Assembly (NCBI GenBank): GCA_041747155.1
Contig: JBGTFQ010000075.1
Location: 1-10,982, forward strand
Reading direction: 5' to 3'
DNA length: 10,982 nt
Source of the DNA: JACDDK01 sp041747155
Lineage (GTDB): Bacteria > Actinomycetota > Rubrobacteria > Rubrobacterales > Rubrobacteraceae
The position numbers were made by a program, and so were the translations under genes. The notes beneath the pieces are model-generated. The model had not been told where the DNA came from and did no database searches. It saw nothing but the letters and a program-made list of their open reading frames with translations. Of this stretch, positions 1 through 5,524 are shown in pieces (position 1 is the first letter of the stretch; the number at the start of each line of letters is the position of its first letter).

Positions 1-34
1 GCACGTGACTCTTGGAATTTATCTGTAAATCCAT
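1..34 (-). CDS. 5' end of a divergent gene, possibly an Rrf2-type regulator (partial)
   Basis: Reading leftward from an ATG at 34-32, the frame stays open to the window edge and gives only eleven residues, MDLQINSKSHV. An AGGA-like ribosome site (reverse complement of 41-44) lies about six bases upstream. The pattern of a few beta-strand residues followed by S-K-S-H resembles the start of Rrf2/IscR-family regulators, which often begin with a short strand, then S-[TK]-[KR]-[SG]-x-Y and the first helix of the winged HTH. That is known of the family; the assignment here is inference from eleven residues and could be wrong. Supporting context is a palindromic operator-like site in the shared intergenic region (77-92), as expected for an autoregulated divergent regulator. 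Confidence 0.3.
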   Translation of the reverse strand, partial: MDLQINSKSHV

Positions 35-73
35 TGATTATCCTATTGTCCTATGACACTATGTCGTTTAGTA

Positions 74-102
74 TTGTCCTAGTCGACTAGGATGATTATA
101 AC
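74..102 (+). promoter_or_regulatory. Promoter of the GNAT-like gene
   Basis: TTGTCC (74-79) and TATAAC (97-102) are spaced by exactly 17 bases, close to the housekeeping sigma consensus. Transcription would start near 109, leaving a leader of about 17 bases that carries the GGAGGT ribosome site at 115-120. The palindrome at 77-92 lies inside this promoter. Confidence 0.6.
77..92. promoter_or_regulatory. Perfect 16-bp palindrome, probable operator
   Basis: TCCTAGTCGACTAGGA is its own reverse complement. The symmetry continues imperfectly outward (AT at 73-74 pairs with AT at 95-96). It fills most of the spacer between the -35 and -10 elements of the rightward gene, so a bound dimer would block that promoter. 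The CCTAG...CTAGG dyad resembles operators of some Rrf2-family regulators; that resemblance is from memory and not checked. A ten-base direct copy of its left part, TATTGTCCTA, is found at 44-53 and again at 72-81. Confidence 0.6.
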
Positions 103-125
103 GCGAACGAGAGTGGAGGTACGGG

Positions 126-713
126 ATGAATAGTTTTTACAGTTTGATGGTGGCGCGGGAGCGTCAGGGAGAGTTGTTGCGAGAGGCTGAGGACGGCCGA
201 ATGGCCCGGCGTTTGCGGAGGGCTGGCAAAGAGCGGGAGGATGGTCGGGTTTCGTCGGGTGCTGCGGCTTTTCGGGTTCGGTGGGGTCTTGCGGAGGATG
301 AGGTTCAGATCGCTGAACTGCTGGAGTTGAACGGGATGCCGCGATGGGAGGCTTTCGAGGAGCGATTCCTGGTCGCGGAGAAGGATGGCAGGTTGTACGG
401 GGCTCTGAGCTATCGTACGGAGTCCAAGCGTCTGGTGTTGGGGAAGTTGGTCGTTGACCCGTGGCACGGGGAGCGGCGACTCGCGTGGGCGTTGTACGCT
501 GGGGCGCGGCGGCTTGGCCGGGAGATGGGTGTTGGTGAGATCCTGGCTTCTAGAATGCCTCACGCGAATTATCCTCGTGAAGCTGGCTACCGGCGTTGGG
601 GTCGTGCGTGGCGGCTGGATACCAAAAAGCCATCGAACACCACGGAGATCGATGCGGCTCATGAGCGACCCGCATCGGCGCGTAGCATCTTGAATCTTTT
701 AGGGTGGCGTTGA
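126..713 (+). CDS. GNAT-like N-acetyltransferase, substrate unknown
   Basis: This 195-residue protein starts at an ATG five bases after a strong GGAGGT ribosome site (115-120), so the start is well supported. Residues 1-42 are a charged, arginine- and glutamate-rich helix (LLREAEDGRMARRLRR) with no recognised function. Residues 49-165 look like a GNAT acyl-CoA fold: a first helix (AEDEVQIAELLELNG), a strand reading FLVAEKDGRLYGALSYR, and the acetyl-CoA-binding strand-helix LVVDPWHGERRLAWALYAG (108-126). The usual R/Q-x-x-G-x-G/A pyrophosphate loop is degenerate here, as R117-x-x-A120-x-A122, so activity is plausible but unproven. The tail after about 165 is polar and probably disordered. The gene is read alone from a promoter overlapped by a palindromic operator. 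Confidence is high that it is a gene and moderate for the GNAT fold; no substrate can be named. Confidence 0.72.
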   Translation: MNSFYSLMVARERQGELLREAEDGRMARRLRRAGKEREDGRVSSGAAAFRVRWGLAEDEVQIAELLELNGMPRWEAFEERFLVAEKDGRLYGALSYRTESKRLVLGKLVVDPWHGERRLAWALYAGARRLGREMGVGEILASRMPHANYPREAGYRRWGRAWRLDTKKPSNTTEIDAAHERPASARSILNLLGWR

Positions 714-716
714 TGC

Positions 717-777
717 GGTTGCACGACAGCCTAACTTCGGGGAATGGATGTAAGGTGCATCCGCTTCCTATGCAACC
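717..777 (+). other. Foldable leader or intergenic structure before azlC
   Basis: GGTTGCA (717-723) can pair perfectly with TGCAACC (771-777). Inside lies a second hairpin: GGAA (741-744) and GGATG (746-750) pair with CATCC (758-762) and TTCC (766-769). A competing pairing is possible between GGTGCAT (754-760) and ATGC-A-ACC (770-777). No U-tract follows, so it is not a classic terminator. It could be a structured 5' leader of azlC or a processing/stability element for the upstream transcript. I could not match it to a known riboswitch class. Confidence 0.3.
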
Positions 778-809
778 CAGAATCCTGCTGACGGACACCA
801 GATAACCTC

Positions 810-1514
810 GTGTACGAAACGCCACCCAGCGGCGTGACGTTCACCCTCGCGGGTGCTCTGGACGGAGCCCGGAAAACTATCCCCATTGGTATCAGCGGCT
901 TCGCCATCGGACTCGTGTTCGGGACTCTGGCGGGGCAAGCTGGCCTGACTCCTGTGGAAGCCACCTTGATGAGCGCGTTGGTCTTCTCGGGGGCGGCTCA
1001 ATTTGTGGTGATCGGCATCTGGGATTCTCTGCTGCCGGTCGCGGCCATAGTCCTCGCTACGCTCGTGATCGGGCTGCGGCATCTCTTGATGGGTGCAGCC
1101 CTCTCACCGTACTTCTCGAAGCTGTCTCGCTCGAAAGGCTTTCTAAGCGTCTTCTTTATGGCGGACGAGAACTGGGCTCTCACAATGTTGGAGTTTACGA
1201 AAGGCCGCCGCGACGCAGCTTTTCTGCTCGGTGGTGGAATTGTGATGTTCTCCTCCTGGACGGTCTCAACGTTTGTTGGTGGAGTATTTGGCGGGGCTCT
1301 CGAAGATCCGGCAAGTTGGGGCTTGGATTTCGCGTTTACCGCTGTATTTTTGGCTCTGATCGCGGGCATGTGGAAGGGACGCTCGGACCTTCTGCCCTGG
1401 ATAGTCGCCGCTGTTATCGCGGTTGTGGCTCACCAGTGGTTGCCGGGGCAGTGGTACATCCTGCTGGGTGGATTGGCCGGTAGCTTCGCAGGGGCGGCGC
1501 GTCGCCGTGCTTGA
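810..1514 (+). CDS. azlC: AzlC-type branched-chain amino-acid exporter, large subunit
   Basis: This 234-residue membrane protein belongs to the AzlC family, whose members pair with a small AzlD partner to export branched-chain amino acids or their analogues (BrnFE in Corynebacterium, AzlCD in Bacillus). The signs are the N-terminal GARKTIPIGISGFAIGLVFG segment, the motif ALVFSGAAQFVVIG, the loop LRHLLMGAALSPYF, and several further hydrophobic segments ending in a small basic tail (AARRRA). Length is normal for the family. The start is GTG; an in-frame stop at 789-791 leaves no earlier start. No good ribosome site precedes it. Its stop overlaps azlD by 8 nt, which argues for coupled translation. 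The substrate is assumed from the family. Confidence 0.9.
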   Translation: MYETPPSGVTFTLAGALDGARKTIPIGISGFAIGLVFGTLAGQAGLTPVEATLMSALVFSGAAQFVVIGIWDSLLPVAAIVLATLVIGLRHLLMGAALSPYFSKLSRSKGFLSVFFMADENWALTMLEFTKGRRDAAFLLGGGIVMFSSWTVSTFVGGVFGGALEDPASWGLDFAFTAVFLALIAGMWKGRSDLLPWIVAAVIAVVAHQWLPGQWYILLGGLAGSFAGAARRRA

Positions 1515-1806
1515 TCCCCTGACGCTCTCCGTTATCTTGCTGATGGCCGTCGTCACTTATGCAACCCGCGCCGGAGGGCTGTGGTTCGCGAGCCGATTAA
1601 ACCTCTCGGAACGCGCCGAAGCGTGGCTGGAACAACTGCCCGGTGCGATCCTGGTCTCTCTCGTCGCCCCGGCGGTCCTGACCAATGGCCTCGCCGGAGC
1701 CCTCGCCGCTGTCGCTGTCCTGATCGTCGCCTCAAAGACCGGCAGCCTGCCAGCGGCTATGGTCACCGGAGTTATCGCTATCGTAGTGCTGAGAAACTTC
1801 CTCTGA
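1507..1806 (+). CDS. azlD: AzlD-type small subunit of the branched-chain amino-acid exporter
   Basis: This gene encodes 99 residues starting at GTG 1507, inside the last codons of azlC. An upstream ATG at 1423 in the same frame would add 28 polar residues encoded by azlC sequence and is rejected. The product is almost entirely hydrophobic, with three to four membrane segments. It has the AzlD hallmarks VVTYATRAGGLW near residues 14-25, a short amphipathic stretch, LPGAILVSLVAPAVL, and a final IAIVVLRNFL. Family members around 100 residues form a complex with AzlC in the cytoplasmic membrane. The 8-nt overlap supports obligate co-expression. Confidence 0.88.
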   Translation: MLDPLTLSVILLMAVVTYATRAGGLWFASRLNLSERAEAWLEQLPGAILVSLVAPAVLTNGLAGALAAVAVLIVASKTGSLPAAMVTGVIAIVVLRNFL

Positions 1807-1857
1807 TATGTCCTGCTTGGAAGTCCGATTTCCGCTAGTAATGATCCGGTTCGGTGA

Positions 1858-1863
1858 GATAAT
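1858..1863 (+). promoter_or_regulatory. -10 element for ada-alkA, leaderless geometry
   Basis: GATAAT matches the TATAAT consensus at five of six positions and ends seven bases before the ATG at 1870, so the predicted first transcribed base is the A of the start codon. No strong -35 is visible 17 bases upstream, as expected for a promoter that needs an activator (Ada itself in known systems). The only ribosome-site-like sequence is a weak GGTGAG at 1853-1858. Confidence 0.45.
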
Positions 1864-1869
1864 TCGCTC

Positions 1870-3369
1870 ATGAACAAAGATTTCGACAGTTGCTATAGGG
1901 CGGTACGGAGCCGGGACGCGCGGTTTGATGGCAGGTTCTTTATCGGAGTTACGTCCACGGGAATTTACTGCCGCCCGAGTTGCCCGGCGATGACACCGAA
2001 GCGGGCTAATGCTCGTTTCTATCGGACGGCTGCGGCGGCTCAGTCGAAAGGTTTCCGGGCTTGCAAGCGTTGCCGACCGGATGCGGTGCCGGGCTCCCCG
2101 GAGTGGAACGAGCGGGCGGATCTCGCGGGGCGGGCCATGAGGCTTATCGCTGATGGGATTGTGGACCGCGAGGGCGTTGTCGGGCTAGCTCGCAGGCTCT
2201 CTTATACGGAGCGTCACCTGAATCGGATGCTCACAGCGGAAGTTGGGGCGGGGCCGATCTCGCTGGCTCGGGCGCGGCGAGCGCAGACCGCGAGGCTCCT
2301 GATCGAGACTACAAAACTACCTTTCTCGGAGGTCGCGTTCGCCGCTGGTTTCTCCAGCATCCGACAATTCAACGAGACTATCCAGGAGGTTTTCGCGTCC
2401 ACGCCGTCGGAGTTGCGTAGGCTTCGCGGCGAGCGTGGCGAGTGTAGTCCTGGATGCGTCTCGCTGCGGTTGCCGTACCGGGCACCGTGCGACGTGAGCG
2501 GGCTGCTGCGGTTTCTAGGGGAGCGGGCTGTGGCTGGTGTAGAGAGCTTCGTGGACGGTGTGTATCGGCGGACGCTGAGGTTGCCGCATGGTGCGGGAAT
2601 CGTGAGTCTCTCGGAGGGTGAGGGGTACGTTGTATGTGATCTTCGGCTCGAAGACCTGCGGGATCTCGGCGCGTCGGTGCAGCGCTGCCGACGGTTGCTG
2701 GACTTGGACGCCGACCCGATCGCGGTGGCGGAGGCTTTGGGCGAGGACCCGCTACTCGCGCCGCTCGTGCGCCGGTGGACGGGACAGCGCGTGCCAGGCA
2801 GTGTGGACGGTCATGAGTTGGCGGTAAGGGCAGTGCTCGGTCAGCAAGTCTCCGTGGCCGGAGCCCGTACGCTCGCGGGGCGATTGGTCGCCGGATGGGG
2901 GGAATCGTTGCCCGATTCGCTGACTGGCGTTGCAGAGGGGATCACACACCTTTTCCCTTCGGTGGAGGCTGTAGCGGAGATCGAGCCGGAGAATCTTACT
3001 ATGCCAGCTTCGCGTAGCATGGCGTTGCGAAACTTAGCTCGGGCTTTGGCGGAGGGAACGGTCTCTACGGACCCTGGTGCGGATCGGGCAGAGTCCTCAC
3101 GAGGGTTGTTAGAGTTGCGCGGCATAGGTCCGTGGACCGCCTCGTACATCGCGATGCGGGCGCACGGAGACCCGGATGCTTTCCTGCCCACGGACCTCGG
3201 CGTTCGACACGCCGTAGCCGCACTCGGAGGAGCCGATGATCCCAAAAGCATCGCCACCCGCGCCGAACGATGGCGTCCCTGGCGAGCCTACGCCACGCAG
3301 TATTTGTGGTCTAGCCTGGAGTTGGACGCAGACGAACTTACACAAGAGAACAGAGAGGTGGCTTCATGA
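1870..3369 (+). CDS. alkA: Ada-AlkA fusion: methyl-phosphotriester sensor/activator plus 3-methyladenine glycosylase
   Basis: The protein has 499 residues and three modules. Residues 1-75 are the Ada N-terminal zinc domain: C34, C38, C65 and C68 occur as YCRPSC and CKRC. C34 matches the E. coli Ada Cys38 that accepts methyl groups from DNA phosphotriesters. Residues 85-185 are an AraC-type double HTH with VAFAAGFSSIRQFNETIQE. Residues 195-490 are AlkA: an N-terminal beta domain, then ELAVRAVLGQQVSVAGARTL, then the helix-hairpin-helix LRGIGPWTASY (416-426), then the catalytic aspartate in FLPTD (D442). AlkA excises 3-methyladenine and related alkylated bases. The fusion lacks Ada's C-terminal O6-methyltransferase, which is supplied by the next gene (ATGA overlap at 3366-3369). 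Mycobacterium tuberculosis has the same Ada-AlkA then Ogt order. Self-activation after methylation of C34 is inferred from E. coli Ada. All key residues are present. Confidence 0.95.
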   Translation: MNKDFDSCYRAVRSRDARFDGRFFIGVTSTGIYCRPSCPAMTPKRANARFYRTAAAAQSKGFRACKRCRPDAVPGSPEWNERADLAGRAMRLIADGIVDREGVVGLARRLSYTERHLNRMLTAEVGAGPISLARARRAQTARLLIETTKLPFSEVAFAAGFSSIRQFNETIQEVFASTPSELRRLRGERGECSPGCVSLRLPYRAPCDVSGLLRFLGERAVAGVESFVDGVYRRTLRLPHGAGIVSLSEGEGYVVCDLRLEDLRDLGASVQRCRRLLDLDADPIAVAEALGEDPLLAPLVRRWTGQRVPGSVDGHELAVRAVLGQQVSVAGARTLAGRLVAGWGESLPDSLTGVAEGITHLFPSVEAVAEIEPENLTMPASRSMALRNLARALAEGTVSTDPGADRAESSRGLLELRGIGPWTASYIAMRAHGDPDAFLPTDLGVRHAVAALGGADDPKSIATRAERWRPWRAYATQYLWSSLELDADELTQENREVAS

Positions 3370-3881
3370 ACGCATATGTGGACAAAGTCGAGTCTCCGGC
3401 GGGTCTTCTCGCCTTCGCGGTTGATGAGGAGGGAGCCCTGATCCGGTTGCACTTTATCGAGAGTGACCACGGTGGAGCGATGGACGAGAATCTGGAACAC
3501 GAAGGTTACGCCGTCACTACTAAAGAGTCTCGCACAGCGAAGGTTAGCGAAGAACTCTCTGAGTATGCCGCTGGACGGCGCACGACGTTCGAAGCGCCGC
3601 TCGCGCTCTCCGGGTCCGAGTGGCAGAAGACGGTGTGGCAGGAGTTGACGCGCATCCCCTTCGGCGAGACCCGCTCCTACGGTGAGATCGCCGATTCGCT
3701 CGGTCGTCCCGGAGCGGCGCGAGCCGTGGGTCGGGCCAACGCCACCAACGTGCTGCCGCTGGTCGTGCCGTGTCACCGTGTCATAGCCGCCGACGGTACG
3801 CTCGGCGGTTTCAACGGCGGTCTGCATCTCAAGACTCGGCTCCTAGAGCACGAGCAGCGCGTCCTCTCGAAGGTCGGCTAG
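3366..3881 (+). CDS. ogt: Methylated-DNA--[protein]-cysteine S-methyltransferase (O6-alkylguanine repair)
   Basis: This 171-residue suicide enzyme transfers alkyl groups from O6 of guanine to its own cysteine. The C-terminal domain holds the diagnostic PCHRV with the acceptor C136. Before it is the wing/HTH segment SYGEIADSLGRPGAARAVG, whose R119 corresponds to the arginine finger that flips the base. After it comes GTLGGFNGGLHLKTRLLEHE. The N-terminal 80 residues are the usual variable ribonuclease-like domain. Length is normal. The ATG overlaps the ada-alkA stop by 4 nt, with a GAGAGGTGG ribosome site just upstream, so translation is likely coupled and induction shared with ada-alkA. Together the two genes cover phosphotriester, N-alkyl and O6-alkyl damage. 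Confidence 0.96.
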   Translation: MNAYVDKVESPAGLLAFAVDEEGALIRLHFIESDHGGAMDENLEHEGYAVTTKESRTAKVSEELSEYAAGRRTTFEAPLALSGSEWQKTVWQELTRIPFGETRSYGEIADSLGRPGAARAVGRANATNVLPLVVPCHRVIAADGTLGGFNGGLHLKTRLLEHEQRVLSKVG

Positions 3882-3883
3882 GC

Positions 3884-4075
3884 GTGGTTCTGGAGATGCG
3901 CTCGGTCTGCGAGCGTTGCGGTTCGGAGCTTACGAACGATGGAGCCGCCTTTATCTGCAGTTACGAATGTACGTTTTGCGAGAGCTGCGCTTCGGCCATG
4001 AGCCACACGTGCCCCAACTGTAGTGGCGAGTTGGTTGGACGGCCTCGAAGATTCAGCGAGGCGGCATCATCGTAG
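3884..4075 (+). CDS. DUF1272-like small eight-cysteine (probable zinc) protein
   Basis: This gene encodes 63 residues starting at GTG 3884, two bases after the ogt stop. An ATG at 3896 is possible, but the family usually begins with a short hydrophobic-acidic LEMR segment, which is kept by the GTG start. Eight cysteines at residues 9, 12, 25, 29, 32, 35, 43 and 46 are arranged as CxxC, CxxxC, CxxC and CxxC, with the signature ICSYECTFCESC and CPNCSGELVGRPRR. This matches DUF1272 as I remember it: small proteins of unknown function expected to bind two metal ions in a RING- or treble-clef-like fold. The longer open frame upstream (from 3770) runs through ogt and is an overlap artefact. Its position makes it a likely third gene of the alkylation operon, but no function is known. 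Confidence 0.85.
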   Translation: MVLEMRSVCERCGSELTNDGAAFICSYECTFCESCASAMSHTCPNCSGELVGRPRRFSEAASS

Positions 4076-4116
4076 AGTATCGGGCCTCTGCTGCGCTCGT
4101 AGGATAGGGAGGTTGC

Positions 4117-5001
4117 GTGGGACCGAAAGATCTGGCGGCGTTGTTGCTGCTCGGAGTTTTGTGGGGTGGTTCGTTCCTATTTATCCGGGTTGCGGTTCCG
4201 GCGTTAGGGCCGTTGCCGCTGATGGAGGGCCGGACGGCTCTTGCGGCGGTGGTTCTGTTGCTGTGTGCGGTGTTTGTGGGGAGGTTGCCGAAATTACGGG
4301 CGTATTGGAAAGAGTTTTTGATCCTGGGTACTGTCAATTCGGCCATTCCTTTCACACTGATCGCGTTCGCGCAACTGGAACTCACCGCCTCGCTCGCGAG
4401 CATTATCAATTCCACGACGGTCCTGTTCACCGCGCTCGTCGGCACTGTTTGGATGGGAACGCCTCTGACTCGCGGAAAGCTTGCGGGGGTTTTACTCGGC
4501 ATCGTCGGAGTCGCGGTGCTAGTGGGATGGGACCCGATCGCTTTGAGCGGGTCTGTCGTTTTGTCCGTAGCCGCGATGCTCAGCGCTTCCTTCTGCTACG
4601 CCGTGGGTTCAACCTACGCTAAAAAGACCTTCGCGGGCCGACCGCCGCTGGAGATGGCGATAGGCCAGCAAGGGGCCGCCGCCCTGGTGCTCTTCATCCC
4701 CGCGATGGCGACGCTTCCACCGCTGCCGTTGCCGGGTGGCTCTCTCTCGTGGGTGGTGGCGGTCTCGCTGCTCGGGCTCGCGGTGCTCTCGACAGCGGCG
4801 GCGTACCTCCTCTACTTCCGGCTCCTGACCAACGTGGGGCCGACGAGCACCGTTACCGTGACATTCCTCGTGCCGGTCTTTGGGTTGCTGTTTGGCGTAG
4901 GGTTGCTGGGCGAGCCGTTCGGGTTGGGGACGTTGGTAGGACTCGGGGTCATCTTGTCCAGTGTCGCGCTCGTTACTGGCGTGTTGAGTCGCAGTAAGTG
5001 A
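4117..5001 (+). CDS. EamA/DMT-family permease
   Basis: This 294-residue integral membrane protein has about ten hydrophobic segments in two repeats (about 6-130 and 145-288), the layout of the drug/metabolite transporter superfamily, EamA branch. Diagnostic stretches are LLLGVLWGGSFLFIRVAVP near the start, SIINSTTVLFTALVGTVWMG at the end of the first repeat, and GPTSTVTVTFLVPVFGLLFG followed by LLGEPFGLGTLVGLGVIL in the second. Known members export amino acids or other metabolites; the substrate cannot be read from sequence. The start is GTG, with a strong AGGGAGGT ribosome site at 4106-4113. It lies 41 bases downstream of the DUF1272-like gene in the same direction, so it could be read from the repair operon or from its own promoter. 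It converges on the thioesterase gene with only 9 bases between stops. Confidence 0.88.
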   Translation: MGPKDLAALLLLGVLWGGSFLFIRVAVPALGPLPLMEGRTALAAVVLLLCAVFVGRLPKLRAYWKEFLILGTVNSAIPFTLIAFAQLELTASLASIINSTTVLFTALVGTVWMGTPLTRGKLAGVLLGIVGVAVLVGWDPIALSGSVVLSVAAMLSASFCYAVGSTYAKKTFAGRPPLEMAIGQQGAAALVLFIPAMATLPPLPLPGGSLSWVVAVSLLGLAVLSTAAAYLLYFRLLTNVGPTSTVTVTFLVPVFGLLFGVGLLGEPFGLGTLVGLGVILSSVALVTGVLSRSK

Positions 5002-5010
5002 TCCACTGTT

Positions 5011-5421
5011 CTAGCGAGGGTATAGGATCATCTGCGTGCAACGGAACAACGCTATGGTCTTGCCGCTCCCCTCGTCGGTAACGTTCGCATCCCAGACTTG
5101 TGTAGTGCGACCGCCGTGAGCGAGTTTGGCTTCGCATTCAATAGCACCTTCGCGGGCCGTCCCGAGGAAATTGGTTTTTAACTCTATCGTGGTGAAACCC
5201 TCCGCGCCTTCGGGCAGGTTGACGAAGCAACCGTAGCCGCAGGAAGTGTCGGCCAGAGCTACGACGGTGGCGGCGTGTAGGTAACCATTCGGGGCGAGTA
5301 GTTCTTCGCGGAGTTCGAGGCGACTTTTGAGGATGCCGCCGTCCGCTGAGGTTATCTTCAGCCCGATCAGACCCGGCAAAGAGCCCGCGCCACGCTCGTT
5401 TAACTTCTCGATCCCGTACAA
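5011..5421 (-). CDS. PaaI-like hotdog-fold thioesterase
   Basis: This leftward gene encodes 136 residues. The start is TTG at 5421-5419, supported by GGGAGGA (reverse complement of 5429-5435) seven bases upstream. Residues 45-62 (NGYLHAATVVALADTSCG) match the hotdog thioesterase signature in which a small-residue turn and histidine (H49) precede a helix carrying the acidic catalytic residue (D58). The strand-rich second half includes FTTIELKTNFLGTAREGAIE, typical of the PaaI/YbdB/YdiI group. These enzymes hydrolyse acyl-CoA thioesters in the cytoplasm, as tetramers. The usual HG pair is HA here, which is tolerated in some subfamilies. The natural acyl group is unknown. It is probably its own transcription unit, with a TAGAAT -10-like element upstream. 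Confidence 0.86.
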   Translation of the reverse strand: MYGIEKLNERGAGSLPGLIGLKITSADGGILKSRLELREELLAPNGYLHAATVVALADTSCGYGCFVNLPEGAEGFTTIELKTNFLGTAREGAIECEAKLAHGGRTTQVWDANVTDEGSGKTIALFRCTQMILYPR

Positions 5422-5454
5422 TCCGCTCTCCTCCCGCTCTTGCTACATCTGCTC

Positions 5455-5460
5455 ATTCTA
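5455..5460 (-). promoter_or_regulatory. Possible -10 element of the thioesterase gene
   Basis: The leftward strand reads TAGAAT here, five of six matches to TATAAT, placing the transcript start near 5448 and giving a leader of about 27 bases that contains the GGGAGGA ribosome site. The -35 region would fall inside the terminator-like hairpin and is not recognisable. Confidence 0.35.
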
Positions 5461-5470
5461 CGGCAGAAGA

Positions 5471-5499
5471 GAGAGGCCGAACGTGCAGTCCGGCCTCTT
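5471..5499 (-). terminator. Hairpin terminator after the CHRD-protein gene
   Basis: AGAGGCCG (5472-5479) and CGGCCTCT (5491-5498) form an eight-pair GC-rich stem, extendable by one G-T pair, with an 11-base loop. It lies 26-54 bases beyond the CHRD-gene stop on the leftward strand and is followed there by TCTTCTG, a weak pyrimidine tract. It separates the CHRD and thioesterase transcription units. Confidence 0.55.
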
Positions 5500-5524
5500 C
5501 ATACAAGACGTTGCCCTTTGGGTT

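Noticed and set aside
96..662. Long leftward open frame (188 codons) opposite the GNAT-like gene
   Set aside because: Low-complexity proline/serine-rich product, no ribosome site, and it fully overlaps a gene with a strong ribosome site and recognisable fold; it is a shadow of GC-rich coding sequence.
741..777. Resemblance of GCATCCGC before azlC to the 3' part of a THF riboswitch
   Set aside because: Only a few bases match; the required three-way junction and 5' conserved segments are absent and the region is too short.
1423..1506. Longer azlD start at ATG 1423
   Set aside because: It would add 28 polar residues encoded by azlC's reading region and break the family length of about 100 residues; GTG 1507 fits better.
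2841..3257. Leftward 138-codon frame inside ada-alkA
   Set aside because: No domain-like pattern, and it is opposite the conserved AlkA catalytic region, which is clearly coding on the other strand.
3770..3883. N-terminal extension of the DUF1272-like protein into ogt
   Set aside because: The added residues are an arginine/serine-rich translation of ogt in another frame; the family begins at the LEMR segment.
4999..5030. Inverted repeat TGATCC...GGATCA spanning the convergent stops of the EamA and thioesterase genes
   Set aside because: Only six pairs with a 20-base loop and no U-run on either side; this is expected by chance, so I do not call it a bidirectional terminator.
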